Below are positions 15,921 to 24,939 of a DNA stretch of 64,000 nucleotides, in pieces. This DNA comes from BOG-908 sp963795825 (GTDB lineage: Bacteria > Pseudomonadota > Alphaproteobacteria > Acetobacterales > Acetobacteraceae). The stretch spans positions 248,001 through 312,000 of the forward strand of contig CAWCIW010000001.1 in the NCBI GenBank assembly GCA_963795825.1, read 5' to 3'. Under the pieces are notes generated by a model. The model ran no database searches. It worked only from the letters and a program-made list of their open reading frames with translations, and was not told the DNA's origin. The position numbers were made by a program, and so were the translations under genes. Each line of letters begins with the position of its first letter. The stretch's first letter is position 1.

Positions 15921-16840
15921 CCGCGCCGCGCGTGGCCGTGCTGATCCCCTGCTACAACGAGGCGGTGGCGATCCCGCGCGTGGTGGCCGGTTTCCGCACC
16001 GCCCTGCCGGACGCGCGCATCTTCGCTTACGACAACAACTCCACCGACGGCACGATCGAAGCCGCCCGCAATGCCGGCGCGCAGATCGGCCGCGAGGCGC
16101 TGCAGGGCAAAGGCCATGTGGTGCGCCGCATGTTTGCCGACATCGAGGCGGACATCTACGTGCTCGTCGATGGCGACGACACCTACGATGCGGCGGCCGC
16201 ACCCGGCCTGATCGCGCTGCTGCGCGAGGACCGGCTGGACATGGTAACCGCCATACGCGTGAGCGACGCAGTGCGCGCCTACCGCCGCGGCCACCGCACC
16301 GGCAACACCCTGCTCACCGGCCTGGTCGCCACCCTGTTCGGCGCCCGCGTCACCGACATGCTCTCCGGCTACCGCGTGTTCTCCCGCCGCTTCGTCAAAA
16401 CATTTCCGGCGCTATCAAGCGGATTCGAAACAGAAACCGAACTCACCGTGCACGCCTTGCAGCTCGCCATGCCGCTAGGCGAAATGGAAAGCGCCTACAG
16501 CGAGCGCCCCGCGGGCTCGGCCAGCAAACTGCGCACCATACATGACGGGCTGCGCATCCTGCGGCTGATCCTGATGCTGATGAAAGACGAGCGCCCGCTG
16601 CCGTTCTTCAGCACCGCGGCGCTGGTGTTGCTGGTGGCCGGTATCGGCCTCGGCGTGCCGGTGATCGCCGAGTTCCTGCGCACCGGGCTGGTGCCGCGCC
16701 TGCCCACCGCGATCGTGTCGGCGGCTTTGGTGGCACTTTCGTTTCTTGCTGTTGTATGCGGGCTAATACTGGATTCCGTGGCGCGGGGGCGGCGGGAGGT
16801 TAAGCGGTTGGCTTATCTTTCGTTCTCGGCTGTGGAGTAA
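15917..16840 (+). CDS. GT2 glycosyltransferase, polyprenol-phosphate sugar synthase type
   Basis: 307 residues. The N-terminal GT-A domain has VLIPCYNEAVAIPRVV, AYDNNSTDGT and the metal-binding DGDDTYD. Two C-terminal hydrophobic segments follow (FFSTAALVLLVAGIGLGVPVI, IVSAALVALSFLAVVCGLIL). This matches DPM1/GtrB-like enzymes that load a sugar onto undecaprenyl phosphate. The overlapping GtrA gene is the expected flippase partner. The sugar donor cannot be read from sequence. Confidence 0.88.
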   Translation: MTAPRVAVLIPCYNEAVAIPRVVAGFRTALPDARIFAYDNNSTDGTIEAARNAGAQIGREALQGKGHVVRRMFADIEADIYVLVDGDDTYDAAAAPGLIALLREDRLDMVTAIRVSDAVRAYRRGHRTGNTLLTGLVATLFGARVTDMLSGYRVFSRRFVKTFPALSSGFETETELTVHALQLAMPLGEMESAYSERPAGSASKLRTIHDGLRILRLILMLMKDERPLPFFSTAALVLLVAGIGLGVPVIAEFLRTGLVPRLPTAIVSAALVALSFLAVVCGLILDSVARGRREVKRLAYLSFSAVE

Positions 16841-17019
16841 GGAAGGAAGGCCTTCTTTTTCGAGAAAAAGAAGCAAAAAGCTTTTGCTCCGACGCCTGCA
16901 CGAAGATCTACACTGCATCTGCAAGCGTATCGGCCTGCAGAAAAAGCGTGGGCTTCGGTGCAATCGTCATAGCAAAAGCTTTTTGCTTCTTTTTCTCGAA
17001 AAAGAAGGCCTTGCCTTAC
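16841..17019. repeat. palindromic intergenic element 9 (B/B arms)
   Basis: Full copy between convergent genes. It starts immediately after the TAA of the glycosyltransferase and contains the TAA of the outer-membrane lipoprotein gene at its far end. Both arms are AAGGCC(T)TCTTTTTCGAG type. Confidence 0.92.
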
Positions 17020-18653
17020 CTAGCAGCCGTCCGAACCGGATAAGTCTGCTCCCACCCACCCCCCAGCGCCTTGTACAACTGCACCAAATTCGCAGAAACC
17101 GTCGTAGAGCTATCCGCCAACGAATCCTGCGCGCTCAACAATGTCCGCTCCGCATCCAGCACGTTCAGGAAATCCGCCACACCCTGCGTATAACGCTCGC
17201 GCGCCAGCCGGAGCGCCAGCCGGTTCTGCACCACCGCCTCCGCCAGCGCATCGTGGCGGCGCTGCTCCGCGGCATACGCGGTCAGCGCGTTATCCACATC
17301 GTGCCACGCCTGCAAAACCGTCTGCTGGTAGTTCAGCGCCGCTTCCTGCTGCTCCACTTTGCGCAACGCCAGCGTGGCGCGCAGGCGGCCGCCCTCGAAG
17401 ATCGGGATGCTGATCGTGGGCCCGAGCCCGTATTGCCGCGCGCCCCAGTTGCCCAGATCCTTCGCCTTGAGCGCCTGCAGGCCGATGCTGCCGTCCAGCG
17501 TCACCTTCGGGTAGAAATCGGCCACGGCCACGCCGATATCGGCGGTCGCCGCGTGCAGTTGCGCCTCGGCCTGGCGGATATCGGGCCGGCGCCGCGCCAG
17601 TTCGGACGGCACGCCCACCGGCACCCGCGGCGGCACTGGCGGCACCATACCGGGGCGCACCAGCTCGGCGCGCAGCGCGCCGGGCGCCTCGCCGAGCAGG
17701 AAGCTCAGCGCGTTGATCGACTCCGCCTCGCGCTGCTCGAGCTGCGGCACCTGCGCCTGGATCGTCTGCAACTGCGCGGCCGCGTTCGCCACGTCGAGGT
17801 CGGTGGTCAGCCCGGCGCGGAAGCGGTCCTGCGACAGGGTCAGGGACTCCCGCTCCGTCACGATATTGTCCTGTGCTATGGCGAGCTGCGTCTGTTCGCC
17901 GCGCAACTGCACGTAGTCGCGCGCCACTTCGGCCACCACCGAGAGCAGCGAATTACGACGCGCATCGGCGGAGGCTTCCAGCGAGGCGTCGGCGGATTCC
18001 ACCTCGCGTCGCACCCGGCCCCACAGATCGAGCTCCCAGGAGGCGTCGAACCCATACTGGAACAGGTTGAACGGCGGAACGCTGGTGCCGCCCGCAACCT
18101 TGTTGGGGATCGCGCCGGTGCGCCCGGTGGTGCCGTCGGCCGCACCGCCATTGCTGGCGAACGAGCCCCTGCTGCCAGCGCCGCCGCCGCCGCCGATCAC
18201 GCCCAGCACGCCCTTTTGACTGATGCGCTCGCGTGTGTAGGAGCCGTCGCCGGTCAGCGAGGGGAACTGGTCCGCCCCGGTGATCTGCCGCTGCGAGCGG
18301 CTTTCCGCCAGCCGTATCGTGGCCAGCCGCACGTTGAGGTTGGCCGCGGCGACGCGGTTCTCGAGCGAGGTCAGCTCGGCATCGTGGAACAGGCTCCACC
18401 AGTTCGGGTCGATCGGCTCGGAGACCGGCTCGCTGATCGGTGTGACAACGGGCGCGGGCTTCGGCCGGCCGGCGAACCAGGTGGCCGGCGACCACATCGC
18501 CTCGTGCTTGAAGTCCGGCCCGACGGTGCAGCCGGCGAGCGAAAGGCCGAGCGCCGTGGCGCACAGCGCGCGTAGCGATGGGGAAGGCCGGCCGGGCGAG
18601 GAAGGTCTGCGCACGATTGCGGCTCCTGAGACGGTTTGGACATAAAACGACAC
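17016..18653 (-). CDS. RND efflux outer membrane lipoprotein (NodT/OprM family)
   Basis: 545 residues. The lipoprotein signal ends ALGLSLAGC, followed by the family sequence TVGPDFKHE. Two outer-membrane-efflux repeats follow, with long helices (AAANLNVRLATIRLAESRSQRQ; RERYTQGVADFLNVLDAERTLLSAQDSL). A glycine-rich insertion (GVIGGGGGAGSRG) is unusual. The protein forms the trimeric outer-membrane channel of a tripartite pump, but no RND or membrane-fusion gene is adjacent. It is divergent from a TetR regulator, the likely local repressor. Confidence 0.9.
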   Translation of the reverse strand: MSFYVQTVSGAAIVRRPSSPGRPSPSLRALCATALGLSLAGCTVGPDFKHEAMWSPATWFAGRPKPAPVVTPISEPVSEPIDPNWWSLFHDAELTSLENRVAAANLNVRLATIRLAESRSQRQITGADQFPSLTGDGSYTRERISQKGVLGVIGGGGGAGSRGSFASNGGAADGTTGRTGAIPNKVAGGTSVPPFNLFQYGFDASWELDLWGRVRREVESADASLEASADARRNSLLSVVAEVARDYVQLRGEQTQLAIAQDNIVTERESLTLSQDRFRAGLTTDLDVANAAAQLQTIQAQVPQLEQREAESINALSFLLGEAPGALRAELVRPGMVPPVPPRVPVGVPSELARRRPDIRQAEAQLHAATADIGVAVADFYPKVTLDGSIGLQALKAKDLGNWGARQYGLGPTISIPIFEGGRLRATLALRKVEQQEAALNYQQTVLQAWHDVDNALTAYAAEQRRHDALAEAVVQNRLALRLARERYTQGVADFLNVLDAERTLLSAQDSLADSSTTVSANLVQLYKALGGGWEQTYPVRTAAR

Positions 18654-18690
18654 GGCCTGGATGGCCGGTGCCGGGCGACGCGCGCAGGCG

Positions 18691-18711
18691 CTGACCGGAC
18701 GGTTCGGTCAG
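18691..18711. promoter_or_regulatory. candidate TetR operator
   Basis: A perfect 7-bp inverted repeat CTGACCG/CGGTCAG with a 7-base spacer lies in the 112-base divergent region between the efflux lipoprotein and TetR genes. A TTGACA hexamer starts 3 bases after it (18714-18719). Position and symmetry fit autoregulation plus control of the efflux gene. Confidence 0.55.
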
Positions 18712-18765
18712 CCTTGACAAGCTAGCGGGTTTGAAGGGATCGTCAATCCGCTCAAGGAATGCCGC

Positions 18766-19422
18766 ATGGCCGCCATCACCACTCTGCCGCCCGATCTCGG
18801 GCTTACCACCGAGGGTGTCGATGCCGGCAGCCACAAGCGCGTCCAGATACTGAACGGCGCGGCCACGGTGTTCGCGCAGGACGGCTACGAGGGCGCCAGC
18901 ATGTCGCGCATCGCCACCGAAGCCGGTGTCTCCAAGGGCACACTGTACAACTATTTCTCCTGCAAGGCCGAGCTGTTCGCCGAATACGTGCAGCTCAAAT
19001 GCAGCAGCCGGGTGGCGCAGGTGTTCGACAACCTGGATTACGCCAACTCGCCCGCCGAGACTTTGGGCCGGATCGGCCGGCGTATGGTCGCGATGCTGGT
19101 GTCGGAATCGGCGCTGGTGATGCACCGCATGGTGGTGGCCGAGGCGGAGAAGTTCCCCGAACTTGCCCAGTCGTTCTACCAGGCCGGGCCGGAACCGGCG
19201 GTGGCCCATCTTGCCGCCTACCTCCAGCATGCCAGCGCGGAAGGGTGGCTCGCCGTGCCGGACGCGGCCTTCGGGGCCGAACAGTTCTTCGCGCTGATCC
19301 AGGCGCGGCTCTACCTCAAGCGGCAGTTGCGGCTGGCGGACATCCCCTCGGCGGCGCAGATCGATCACGTGGTGGACCGCGCGGTGTGGCTGTTCCTGCG
19401 GGGCTACGCGGCGGAAGACTAG
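18766..19422 (+). CDS. TetR/AcrR family transcriptional regulator
   Basis: 218 residues. An N-terminal extension of about 20 residues precedes the helix-turn-helix (ATVFAQDGYEGASMSRIATEAGVSKGTLYNYF). A C-terminal ligand-binding domain of the TetR_C type follows (VMHRMVVAEAEKFPELAQSFYQAGP). It binds DNA as a dimer and releases it when bound by a small ligand. Divergence from the NodT-like gene and the inverted repeat between them point to efflux control (inferred). Confidence 0.92.
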   Translation: MAAITTLPPDLGLTTEGVDAGSHKRVQILNGAATVFAQDGYEGASMSRIATEAGVSKGTLYNYFSCKAELFAEYVQLKCSSRVAQVFDNLDYANSPAETLGRIGRRMVAMLVSESALVMHRMVVAEAEKFPELAQSFYQAGPEPAVAHLAAYLQHASAEGWLAVPDAAFGAEQFFALIQARLYLKRQLRLADIPSAAQIDHVVDRAVWLFLRGYAAED

Positions 19423-19516
19423 GCCGGCGCGGGTTTTCGGCAGGATTCGTTCACCGTGTTTTCGCAATTGCACCTGTCTGCTTCTTTGCCGCATCCCTCT
19501 GGTGTAGGATGGCCCC

Positions 19517-20043
19517 ATGAGCAACGAAGTCGACTTCATCGAGGAAATCCACATTGCGCAGTTCTGGCGCAAGCATCTCGGCGAATACGAATATGTCTAC
19601 TTCAACCCCGATGACCTGCGGCGCTGGTATATCGCGCTGGAAACCCGCGGGCCGCAGGACATACGCGAGCTCCTGATCGAGCGGACCGGCCGCTATCCGA
19701 TGGGCGAGATCACCGGCATCGTGGCGGTGGCGCCGCATCCGTCGCGCCGGGTGATCGACCTCTGGCTCGAGTTCCACAGCAAGATACACACGCGCCCTAC
19801 TGGCTCGCTTTCGTGGCGTTCCTGGTGTTCACCTATTATGCGATGACCAACCTGGCCGGCCTGCAGAACATCCCGGCACAGACATATCTTCAGCTCAATC
19901 CGCCCACGCCGAGCGGCCCGCAGTTTCATATGGGCAGCACGCCGTTGCCGGCCGCCACCGCCACGGCACCGGCCAACCTGCCTGCGCCGGCTTCGGTGGC
20001 GGCGCGTCCTACGGGGAGCCTTGGTAATAGCCAGCAGCATTGA
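19517..20043 (+). CDS. conserved hypothetical protein with C-terminal TM segment (frameshifted here)
   Basis: The first frame encodes MSNEVDFIEEIHIAQFWRKHLGEYEYVYF through IDLWLEFHSKIHTRP. The protein clearly continues in another frame as YWLAFVAFLVFTYYAMTNLAGLQNIP and a Pro/Ala-rich tail to the TGA at 20043. The length is 3n+2, so one base (probably a C in the run at 19795-19799) is missing. The reconstructed product is about 175 residues with a soluble N-terminal domain and one membrane segment. Function unknown. Confidence 0.65.
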
Positions 20044-20060
20044 GGGTGGTTTGGGGGGGA

Positions 20061-20125
20061 AGGTAAGAAAGGCTTTTTTTTGTAAAAAAGAAGCAAAAAA
20101 CTTTTGGTATGTGCTGTCGCGCGCA
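20061..20125. repeat. half palindromic element 10 (class 2 core)
   Basis: One arm only (GGCTTTTTTTTGTAAAAAAGAAGC, imperfect) followed by AAAAAACTTTTGG and GTGCTGTCGCG, the core motif of the second class. No right arm. Confidence 0.7.
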
Positions 20126-20565
20126 GGCTGGAAGTTGGCTCTCGGCTGAGAGCTAGGGCATTTGCAGAGGTGGTGTTTCAGTTAGAGACTCTGCTTTAGC
20201 CGGCACCCGGCTTGTATTTGCCGCGGGGGTTTGTTGCTAGCACAGCGATATAAAAACATCGTCCAGCGCCCTGCGATCGAAAGTTTCGACCGGAGACACT
20301 GACGCAGTTTTTGCGAAAACTGGCATGTCGGCCTGTTATGCTTGGCAGGTTTCGAACGGCTGTCGCACTGCATTAACCGCCCAGCCCGGATGCGGACCGG
20401 TGCGGCGGGACACTTAAGCTAAGCCATTACGACAATCGCGGAAACTTCTCGTCCTCTCGCTCAACGAAGCAAACGTCCGTCCTGCTACAAAACGTCACGC
20501 GCAATACGCCCTCACTCATGGTTCTCTGCACGGCAGAAAAACCATGTTGCACAAGGATTTCCGTG
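20126..20565. other. AT-richer gene-free stretch with small hairpins
   Basis: About 440 bases without a supported gene, visibly lower in GC than the surroundings. It contains CTCTCGGCTGAGAG near 20140 and the 7-bp stem CAGTTTT/AAAACTG at 20306-20323. It lies upstream of a secreted protein gene and may be its regulatory region or hold an unannotated RNA. Confidence 0.4.
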
Positions 20566-21090
20566 ATGAATAATCGTCTGGTTATGCTCGCTCTGCTCTG
20601 CGGAGCCCCCGCTCTGGCCGCCACGCCGCCGCCCGCGCTGCCGGCCGGCCTCTATGTCGTTAACGGCGTGGCCCTGTCCTCATCCTCGCAGAACTTTTGT
20701 CCGGTGAAAAAAGGCCAGAGCTTCACCGGCACGGTGAATTTCCCCGGCGCCGGCAACCAGCCGTTCGAGATCGACTACGCGGCGCTCAACCCGAACGGCG
20801 CGATCGACCAGGTGCGTTTCTATGCTTTCCCCACCGTGCCCGAAGCGGGCCTCAACGGCTGGAGCACCAGCCACCCCGCGGGCACCGATGTGGAAACGTT
20901 CGAGAACGGCCGCGCCCTGTCCGGCCCCGGCAACACCGGCGAAGTGGCGTTCGCGCTCAATCCCGTCATCGCCGGCTACCCGCCCACGATCGGCGGACAG
21001 ATGTCGGTCCGTATCGTGACGACCGGCGCCTGCCAGCAATCCTATACGATACTGATGCACCGGATCGCGGACGCCACGGTCAGCAAGTGA
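20566..21090 (+). CDS. secreted hypothetical protein (174 aa)
   Basis: A Sec signal (MNNRLVMLALLCGAPALAA) precedes a mature domain of about 150 residues with beta-rich composition and two cysteines (NFCPVKKG, TTGACQQS) that could form a disulfide. No known domain recognised. ATG at 20566 has AAGGA about 10 bases upstream. The TGA stop overlaps the ATACCAAT terminus of repeat 11. The upstream region is unusually AT-rich. Confidence 0.7.
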   Translation: MNNRLVMLALLCGAPALAATPPPALPAGLYVVNGVALSSSSQNFCPVKKGQSFTGTVNFPGAGNQPFEIDYAALNPNGAIDQVRFYAFPTVPEAGLNGWSTSHPAGTDVETFENGRALSGPGNTGEVAFALNPVIAGYPPTIGGQMSVRIVTTGACQQSYTILMHRIADATVSK

Positions 21091-21305
21091 TACCAATCCC
21101 GGTAGGGATTGACCCATCAAGGTAAGCAAGGAAGCAGTCCTTTTTCGAGAAAAAGGACCAAAAAGCTTTTGCTCCGACGCCTGCCCCACAGCCTGCATTC
21201 GTATTGCAAGTCGATGCGGTTGCAATCAAAGCCAAATCTCCGTGCAGGCGTCACAGCAAAAGCTTTTTGGTCCTTTTTCTCGAAAAAGGACGACTTGCTT
21301 TCTTC
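21090..21305. repeat. palindromic intergenic element 11 (A/A arms, left terminus present)
   Basis: Begins with the long left terminus ATACCAATCCCGGTAGGGATTGACCCATCAAGG, then both AGTCC-type arms. The core carries TATTGCAAGTCGATGCGGTTGCAAT. The right long terminus is absent. Confidence 0.9.
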
Positions 21306-21326
21306 GCTATCCTAGCCCCGCCCATG

Positions 21327-21785
21327 CTACAAAGGCGGCGGCAAAGGCCGCAGCTCCAGGCGTCGCGTCGCGTTCAGCGCCGCCGCCGCCGCCAGCAGGA
21401 ACGCCAGCGTCCAGTGGCCCGTGGCCTCCCGCCCCTGATGCCAGACCAGCAGCAGGAACAGCAGGCTGACCCACAGCATCTGCCAGATCGCGGATTGCCC
21501 GCGGCCGGTGGCGATCACGCACAGCACGAAGAAGATCGCGAAGCAGCCGACGGCGAGCGCGCGCAGAACGTCGTAAGCGCGGCCGCCCAGATTGGCCACT
21601 TCGCGCTGCACGATCTCGCCGGCCTGGTCCGCCCAGGCGAACAGGGCGGCCAGCGCGTCATCCGGCCCCAGCGCATAGACCAAAGCTGCCAGTGCCAGGC
21701 CGACGACCCAGACGATGGTGATTGTCCTGCTCTGCAACCGCGTTCTCCCCGGCGCGAACATGCGATCGCGCGCGCCCGGCTGCAA
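21327..21785 (-). CDS. hypothetical integral membrane protein
   Basis: 152 residues (or 144 from the ATG at 21761) with four hydrophobic segments: ITIVWVVGLALAALVYAL, VLRALAVGCFAIFFVLCVIA, AIWQMLWVSLLFLLLVW and WTLAFLLAAAAALN. The loop AWADQAGEIVQREVANLGG lies between the first two. No family recognised. It is divergent from the GGDEF-EAL gene and lies after repeat 11. Confidence 0.65.
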   Translation of the reverse strand: MQPGARDRMFAPGRTRLQSRTITIVWVVGLALAALVYALGPDDALAALFAWADQAGEIVQREVANLGGRAYDVLRALAVGCFAIFFVLCVIATGRGQSAIWQMLWVSLLFLLLVWHQGREATGHWTLAFLLAAAAALNATRRLELRPLPPPL

Positions 21786-21890
21786 GAAGCGGCCGCCCGC
21801 GCATAAAGCCGGCGTTCATTCCCGCGCGGTATCGTGCGCCAGCCGGTCGCCTGACCGGGCAGGCGCGCTGGATGGGATCAGGAAAAACCG

Positions 21891-23339
21891 ATGTTCGCCT
21901 TCGAAGGGTGCCGTAATCTGAGCCCGGAGCTGCTCGGCTGTGTGGCGGCTGGGCTGGCCGGCCTGGCGTTGCTGGTGGGCGTGCTGGTGCGGCGCCGCTC
22001 TGGCGGTTCGAAGCGCCAGCAATCCGAGCTCGCCCAGTTCCGTGCCGCGCGCAGCGATGCGCTGACGAGGCTGGGCGGCCGCGAAGGCTTTATCGCAGCG
22101 GTGGACGCGGCCCTGCGCGGCGCCCCGATCGCCCTGTTGGTGATCGACATAGACGATTTTTCCGGCCTGAACGCCCGCCACGGCTGCCGCGCCGGCGATG
22201 CGGTGCTGGTCGAACTTGCCCGGCGCCTGCGCAGCCTCTCGCCCGCCGCCGGCCAGGTCGCCCGCCTGGGCGCGGACCGCTTCGGCCTCCTGGCGCCGGC
22301 CTCCGGCGGCCTGGCCGACGCGGAGGTGACGGCGCTTGCGGTGCTGCGCGGCCTGCTGCCGCCGGTGCCGTTCGGCGCCGGCCTGATCGGCTGCACCGCG
22401 AGCATCGGTGTGGTTCTGCTGCCCGGGCATGCCAAGGAGGCGGACGATGCGTTCCGCCAGGCCGAGGCGGCGCTCGACCATGTGCGCGCGGCGGGCGGCG
22501 CCGGCTGGCGGTTCTACGATCCGGCGCTCGACGCGCAGGTGCTGCGGCGCGCGACCCTGGCGGACGAGTTGCGCGCCGGCCTGGCCGCCGGCCAGGTGAT
22601 CCCGTTCTATCAGCCGATCATCGAGCTGGCGGACCGGCGTATCGTGGGCCTCGAGGTGCTGGCGCGCTGGCAGCATCCCACGCAGGGGCTGCTGCTGCCG
22701 GAAATGTTCATCCCGCTGGCGGAGGAGCTGAACCTTACCGGCCAGATCACCGAGACGCTGATGCGCCGGGTGATCGCGGATGCGCGGGACTGGCCGGCCT
22801 GGCTGTATTTTGCGTTCAACGTGTCACCGGGCCAGCTGCGCGAGCTGATCGGCATGATACGCAATCCGCCGACCTGGCCGGAGGGCGTGCTGGATCCCGA
22901 GCGGCTCGAGGTGGAAGTCACCGAAAGCGCGCTGATCGAGGATATCGCCGTGGCGCGCGAGGTGATCGCATTGCTGCAGCAACGCGGCACGCGCGTGGTG
23001 CTGGACGATTTCGGCACCGGCTACAGCAATTTCGCCCATCTGCGCGAACTGCCGTTCGACCGCATCAAGATAGACGGCAGTTTCGTGACCGACGTCGCGT
23101 CGGACCCGCGGGCGGAGGCGTGCGTGCGCGCGATGCTGGCGCTGGGCGGCCACCTTGGCGTGGCGATGGTGGCCGAGGGCGTGGAGTCCGCGCAGGCGGA
23201 GGCGCGCGTGGCCGAGTTGGGCGCCAAATTCGGGCAGGGATTCCACTATTCCGCGCCGGTGCCGCATGAAAGCGTGGCGGCGCTGCTGCACGCGTTCTCC
23301 GGGCGGAAAGCAACGAAGGAATATGCGGTTCTGTTCTGA
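21891..23339 (+). CDS. GGDEF-EAL protein, likely c-di-GMP phosphodiesterase
   Basis: 482 residues with one N-terminal membrane segment (LLGCVAAGLAGLALLVGVLV), a GGDEF domain and an EAL domain. The cyclase signature is degenerate: GADRF replaces GG(D/E)EF, so diguanylate cyclase activity is unlikely. The EAL catalytic residues look intact: GLEVLARWQHP, FNVSPGQL, VEVTESAL, LDDFGTGYSN, IKIDGSF and AEGVES. Predicted to cleave c-di-GMP at the inner membrane, with the GGDEF part perhaps sensing GTP. The stop abuts repeat 12. Confidence 0.87.
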   Translation: MFAFEGCRNLSPELLGCVAAGLAGLALLVGVLVRRRSGGSKRQQSELAQFRAARSDALTRLGGREGFIAAVDAALRGAPIALLVIDIDDFSGLNARHGCRAGDAVLVELARRLRSLSPAAGQVARLGADRFGLLAPASGGLADAEVTALAVLRGLLPPVPFGAGLIGCTASIGVVLLPGHAKEADDAFRQAEAALDHVRAAGGAGWRFYDPALDAQVLRRATLADELRAGLAAGQVIPFYQPIIELADRRIVGLEVLARWQHPTQGLLLPEMFIPLAEELNLTGQITETLMRRVIADARDWPAWLYFAFNVSPGQLRELIGMIRNPPTWPEGVLDPERLEVEVTESALIEDIAVAREVIALLQQRGTRVVLDDFGTGYSNFAHLRELPFDRIKIDGSFVTDVASDPRAEACVRAMLALGGHLGVAMVAEGVESAQAEARVAELGAKFGQGFHYSAPVPHESVAALLHAFSGRKATKEYAVLF

Positions 23340-23545
23340 TACCGATTAAGTCGTCGTATCGGGCAGGCAAGAAAGCAGTCCTTTTTCGAGAAAAAGGACC
23401 AAAAAGCCTTTGCTGTGACGCCTGCGCCGACGCTTACGCTCAATCTGCCAGTCGGTGCGACCGCGACAGAAACGCGATCTTCGGGCAGGCGTCGCGATAA
23501 AAGCTTTTTGCTTCTTTTTCTCGAAAAAGAAGGCCTTGCTTTCTA
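23339..23545. repeat. palindromic intergenic element 12 (A/B arms, left terminus present)
   Basis: Starts ATACCGATTAAGTCGTCG, a diverged left terminus, then an AGTCC-type left arm and an AAGAAGGCC-type right arm. The core is GACGCCTGCGCC against GGCAGGCGTCGCG. Confidence 0.9.
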
Positions 23546-23571
23546 CCCGCCCCCGAACCGACCCTCCCCAG

Positions 23572-24855
23572 ATGCCCAAACTGACACGAGCCCTAGGCAA
23601 ATGGGATCTGACCGCGATCACCATAAACAGCACCATTGGTGCCGGCATACTGGGCCTGCCCGGCCGGGTGTACACCCTGACAGGCCCGTACAGCGTGCTG
23701 TCCTGCCTGGCAGGCGGCCTGCTTATGGGACTGGTCGCCGCGAGCTACGCGGAGGCCGCCAGCCGCTACCACGGCACCGGCGGCACCTACCTCTATGCAA
23801 GAGCGGCATTCGGAACAGGCGCCGGCTTCATCGCCGGCTGGCTGGCGATCGCCACCAGGCTGCTGGCCTATGCGAGCATCACCAACCTGGCGATCGGCTA
23901 CGCCGCCGGCGTGCTGCCCGCGATCGCCCAGCCACTCTGGCGCGTGATCGCCATCACGGCGCTCACCTGGGGGCTGGGCGGCATCATCGCGGCGGGCGTC
24001 GGCCTCTCGGCGCGCGCGAACGCGGCGTTCACCGCGGCCAAGCTGGCGCTGCTCAGCCTTTTCGTGGCGGTCGGCGTGGCAGTGCTGTGGCCGCCGCGCG
24101 CCTTTGCGCTGCCGCCGCTGCCCGCCGCCACACACTGGGCGCCGAGTGTGGTGCTGCTGCTGTTCGGCCTGATCGGCATGGATTCCGCCGTGGTCAATGG
24201 CGGCGAGATGCGCGATCCGCGGCGCGACGTGCCGTTCGGCCTGGGCGTGGGCATGGTGGCCGTGGTGGCGCTGTATTCGGCGATCCTGCTCGTCTGCGCA
24301 GGCGTGGTGCCGCATCTGGCCAGCTCGCAGCGCCCGGTGTTCGACGGCATGGTCGCCATGCTCGGGCCGCTGGCGGGCAAGGTCGTCGCATGCGGCGCCG
24401 TGCTGATCATGGCGGGCACGCTGTTCACCATATTGTTCGTGGGGCCCCGCCTGGTGTTCGCGCTGGCGGAGGGCGGCCAGTTGCCGGCAAGGCTGGCCCG
24501 GCTGCATGGCCGGTCCGGCAGCCCGCTGGCGGCCACGCTGCTGCATACGGCGCTGGCCTGGGGCCTGGCGGTGGGCAGCAGCTTCCTGGGCGCGCTCACC
24601 GCCAGCACGCTGACCCGGCTGATGCTATATGCGATGACGGCCGGTTCGCTGGTTGTGCTGCGGCGGCGCGGATTGTCCGAGCAGCCGCATCCGCTGATGC
24701 TGCCCGGCGGGCTGTGGATGGCGGTGGCCGCCGCGGCACTCTGCGCCTGGTTGATGCTGCAGGCCGATGCGCGTGCTTGGGCGTCCGCTTCGTGCTGCCT
24801 GGCGCTTGGGATGGGGGTTCTGCTGGCGTTCCGGCGACGTGGTCAGGCAGGCTGA
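23572..24855 (+). CDS. APC-family amino acid permease
   Basis: 427 residues with about 12 hydrophobic segments. The N-terminal KWDLTAITINSTIGAGILGLPG carries the glycine-rich unwound TM1 motif of amino acid/polyamine/organocation transporters; GGTYLYARAAFG and NGGEMRDPRRDVPFG are further family blocks. Substrate not predictable. The start at 23572 directly follows repeat 12. The EAL gene begins 84 bases downstream on the same strand without a repeat between, so the two may form one transcript. Confidence 0.87.
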   Translation: MPKLTRALGKWDLTAITINSTIGAGILGLPGRVYTLTGPYSVLSCLAGGLLMGLVAASYAEAASRYHGTGGTYLYARAAFGTGAGFIAGWLAIATRLLAYASITNLAIGYAAGVLPAIAQPLWRVIAITALTWGLGGIIAAGVGLSARANAAFTAAKLALLSLFVAVGVAVLWPPRAFALPPLPAATHWAPSVVLLLFGLIGMDSAVVNGGEMRDPRRDVPFGLGVGMVAVVALYSAILLVCAGVVPHLASSQRPVFDGMVAMLGPLAGKVVACGAVLIMAGTLFTILFVGPRLVFALAEGGQLPARLARLHGRSGSPLAATLLHTALAWGLAVGSSFLGALTASTLTRLMLYAMTAGSLVVLRRRGLSEQPHPLMLPGGLWMAVAAAALCAWLMLQADARAWASASCCLALGMGVLLAFRRRGQAG

Positions 24856-24939
24856 CGCGCTGCAGAAAGCGCGTCAGGCTCATCGCCGGTAAACTTCTCG
24901 GGCGCATACAGGTGGCCTGCCACCAGGAAACCGCCCTGC

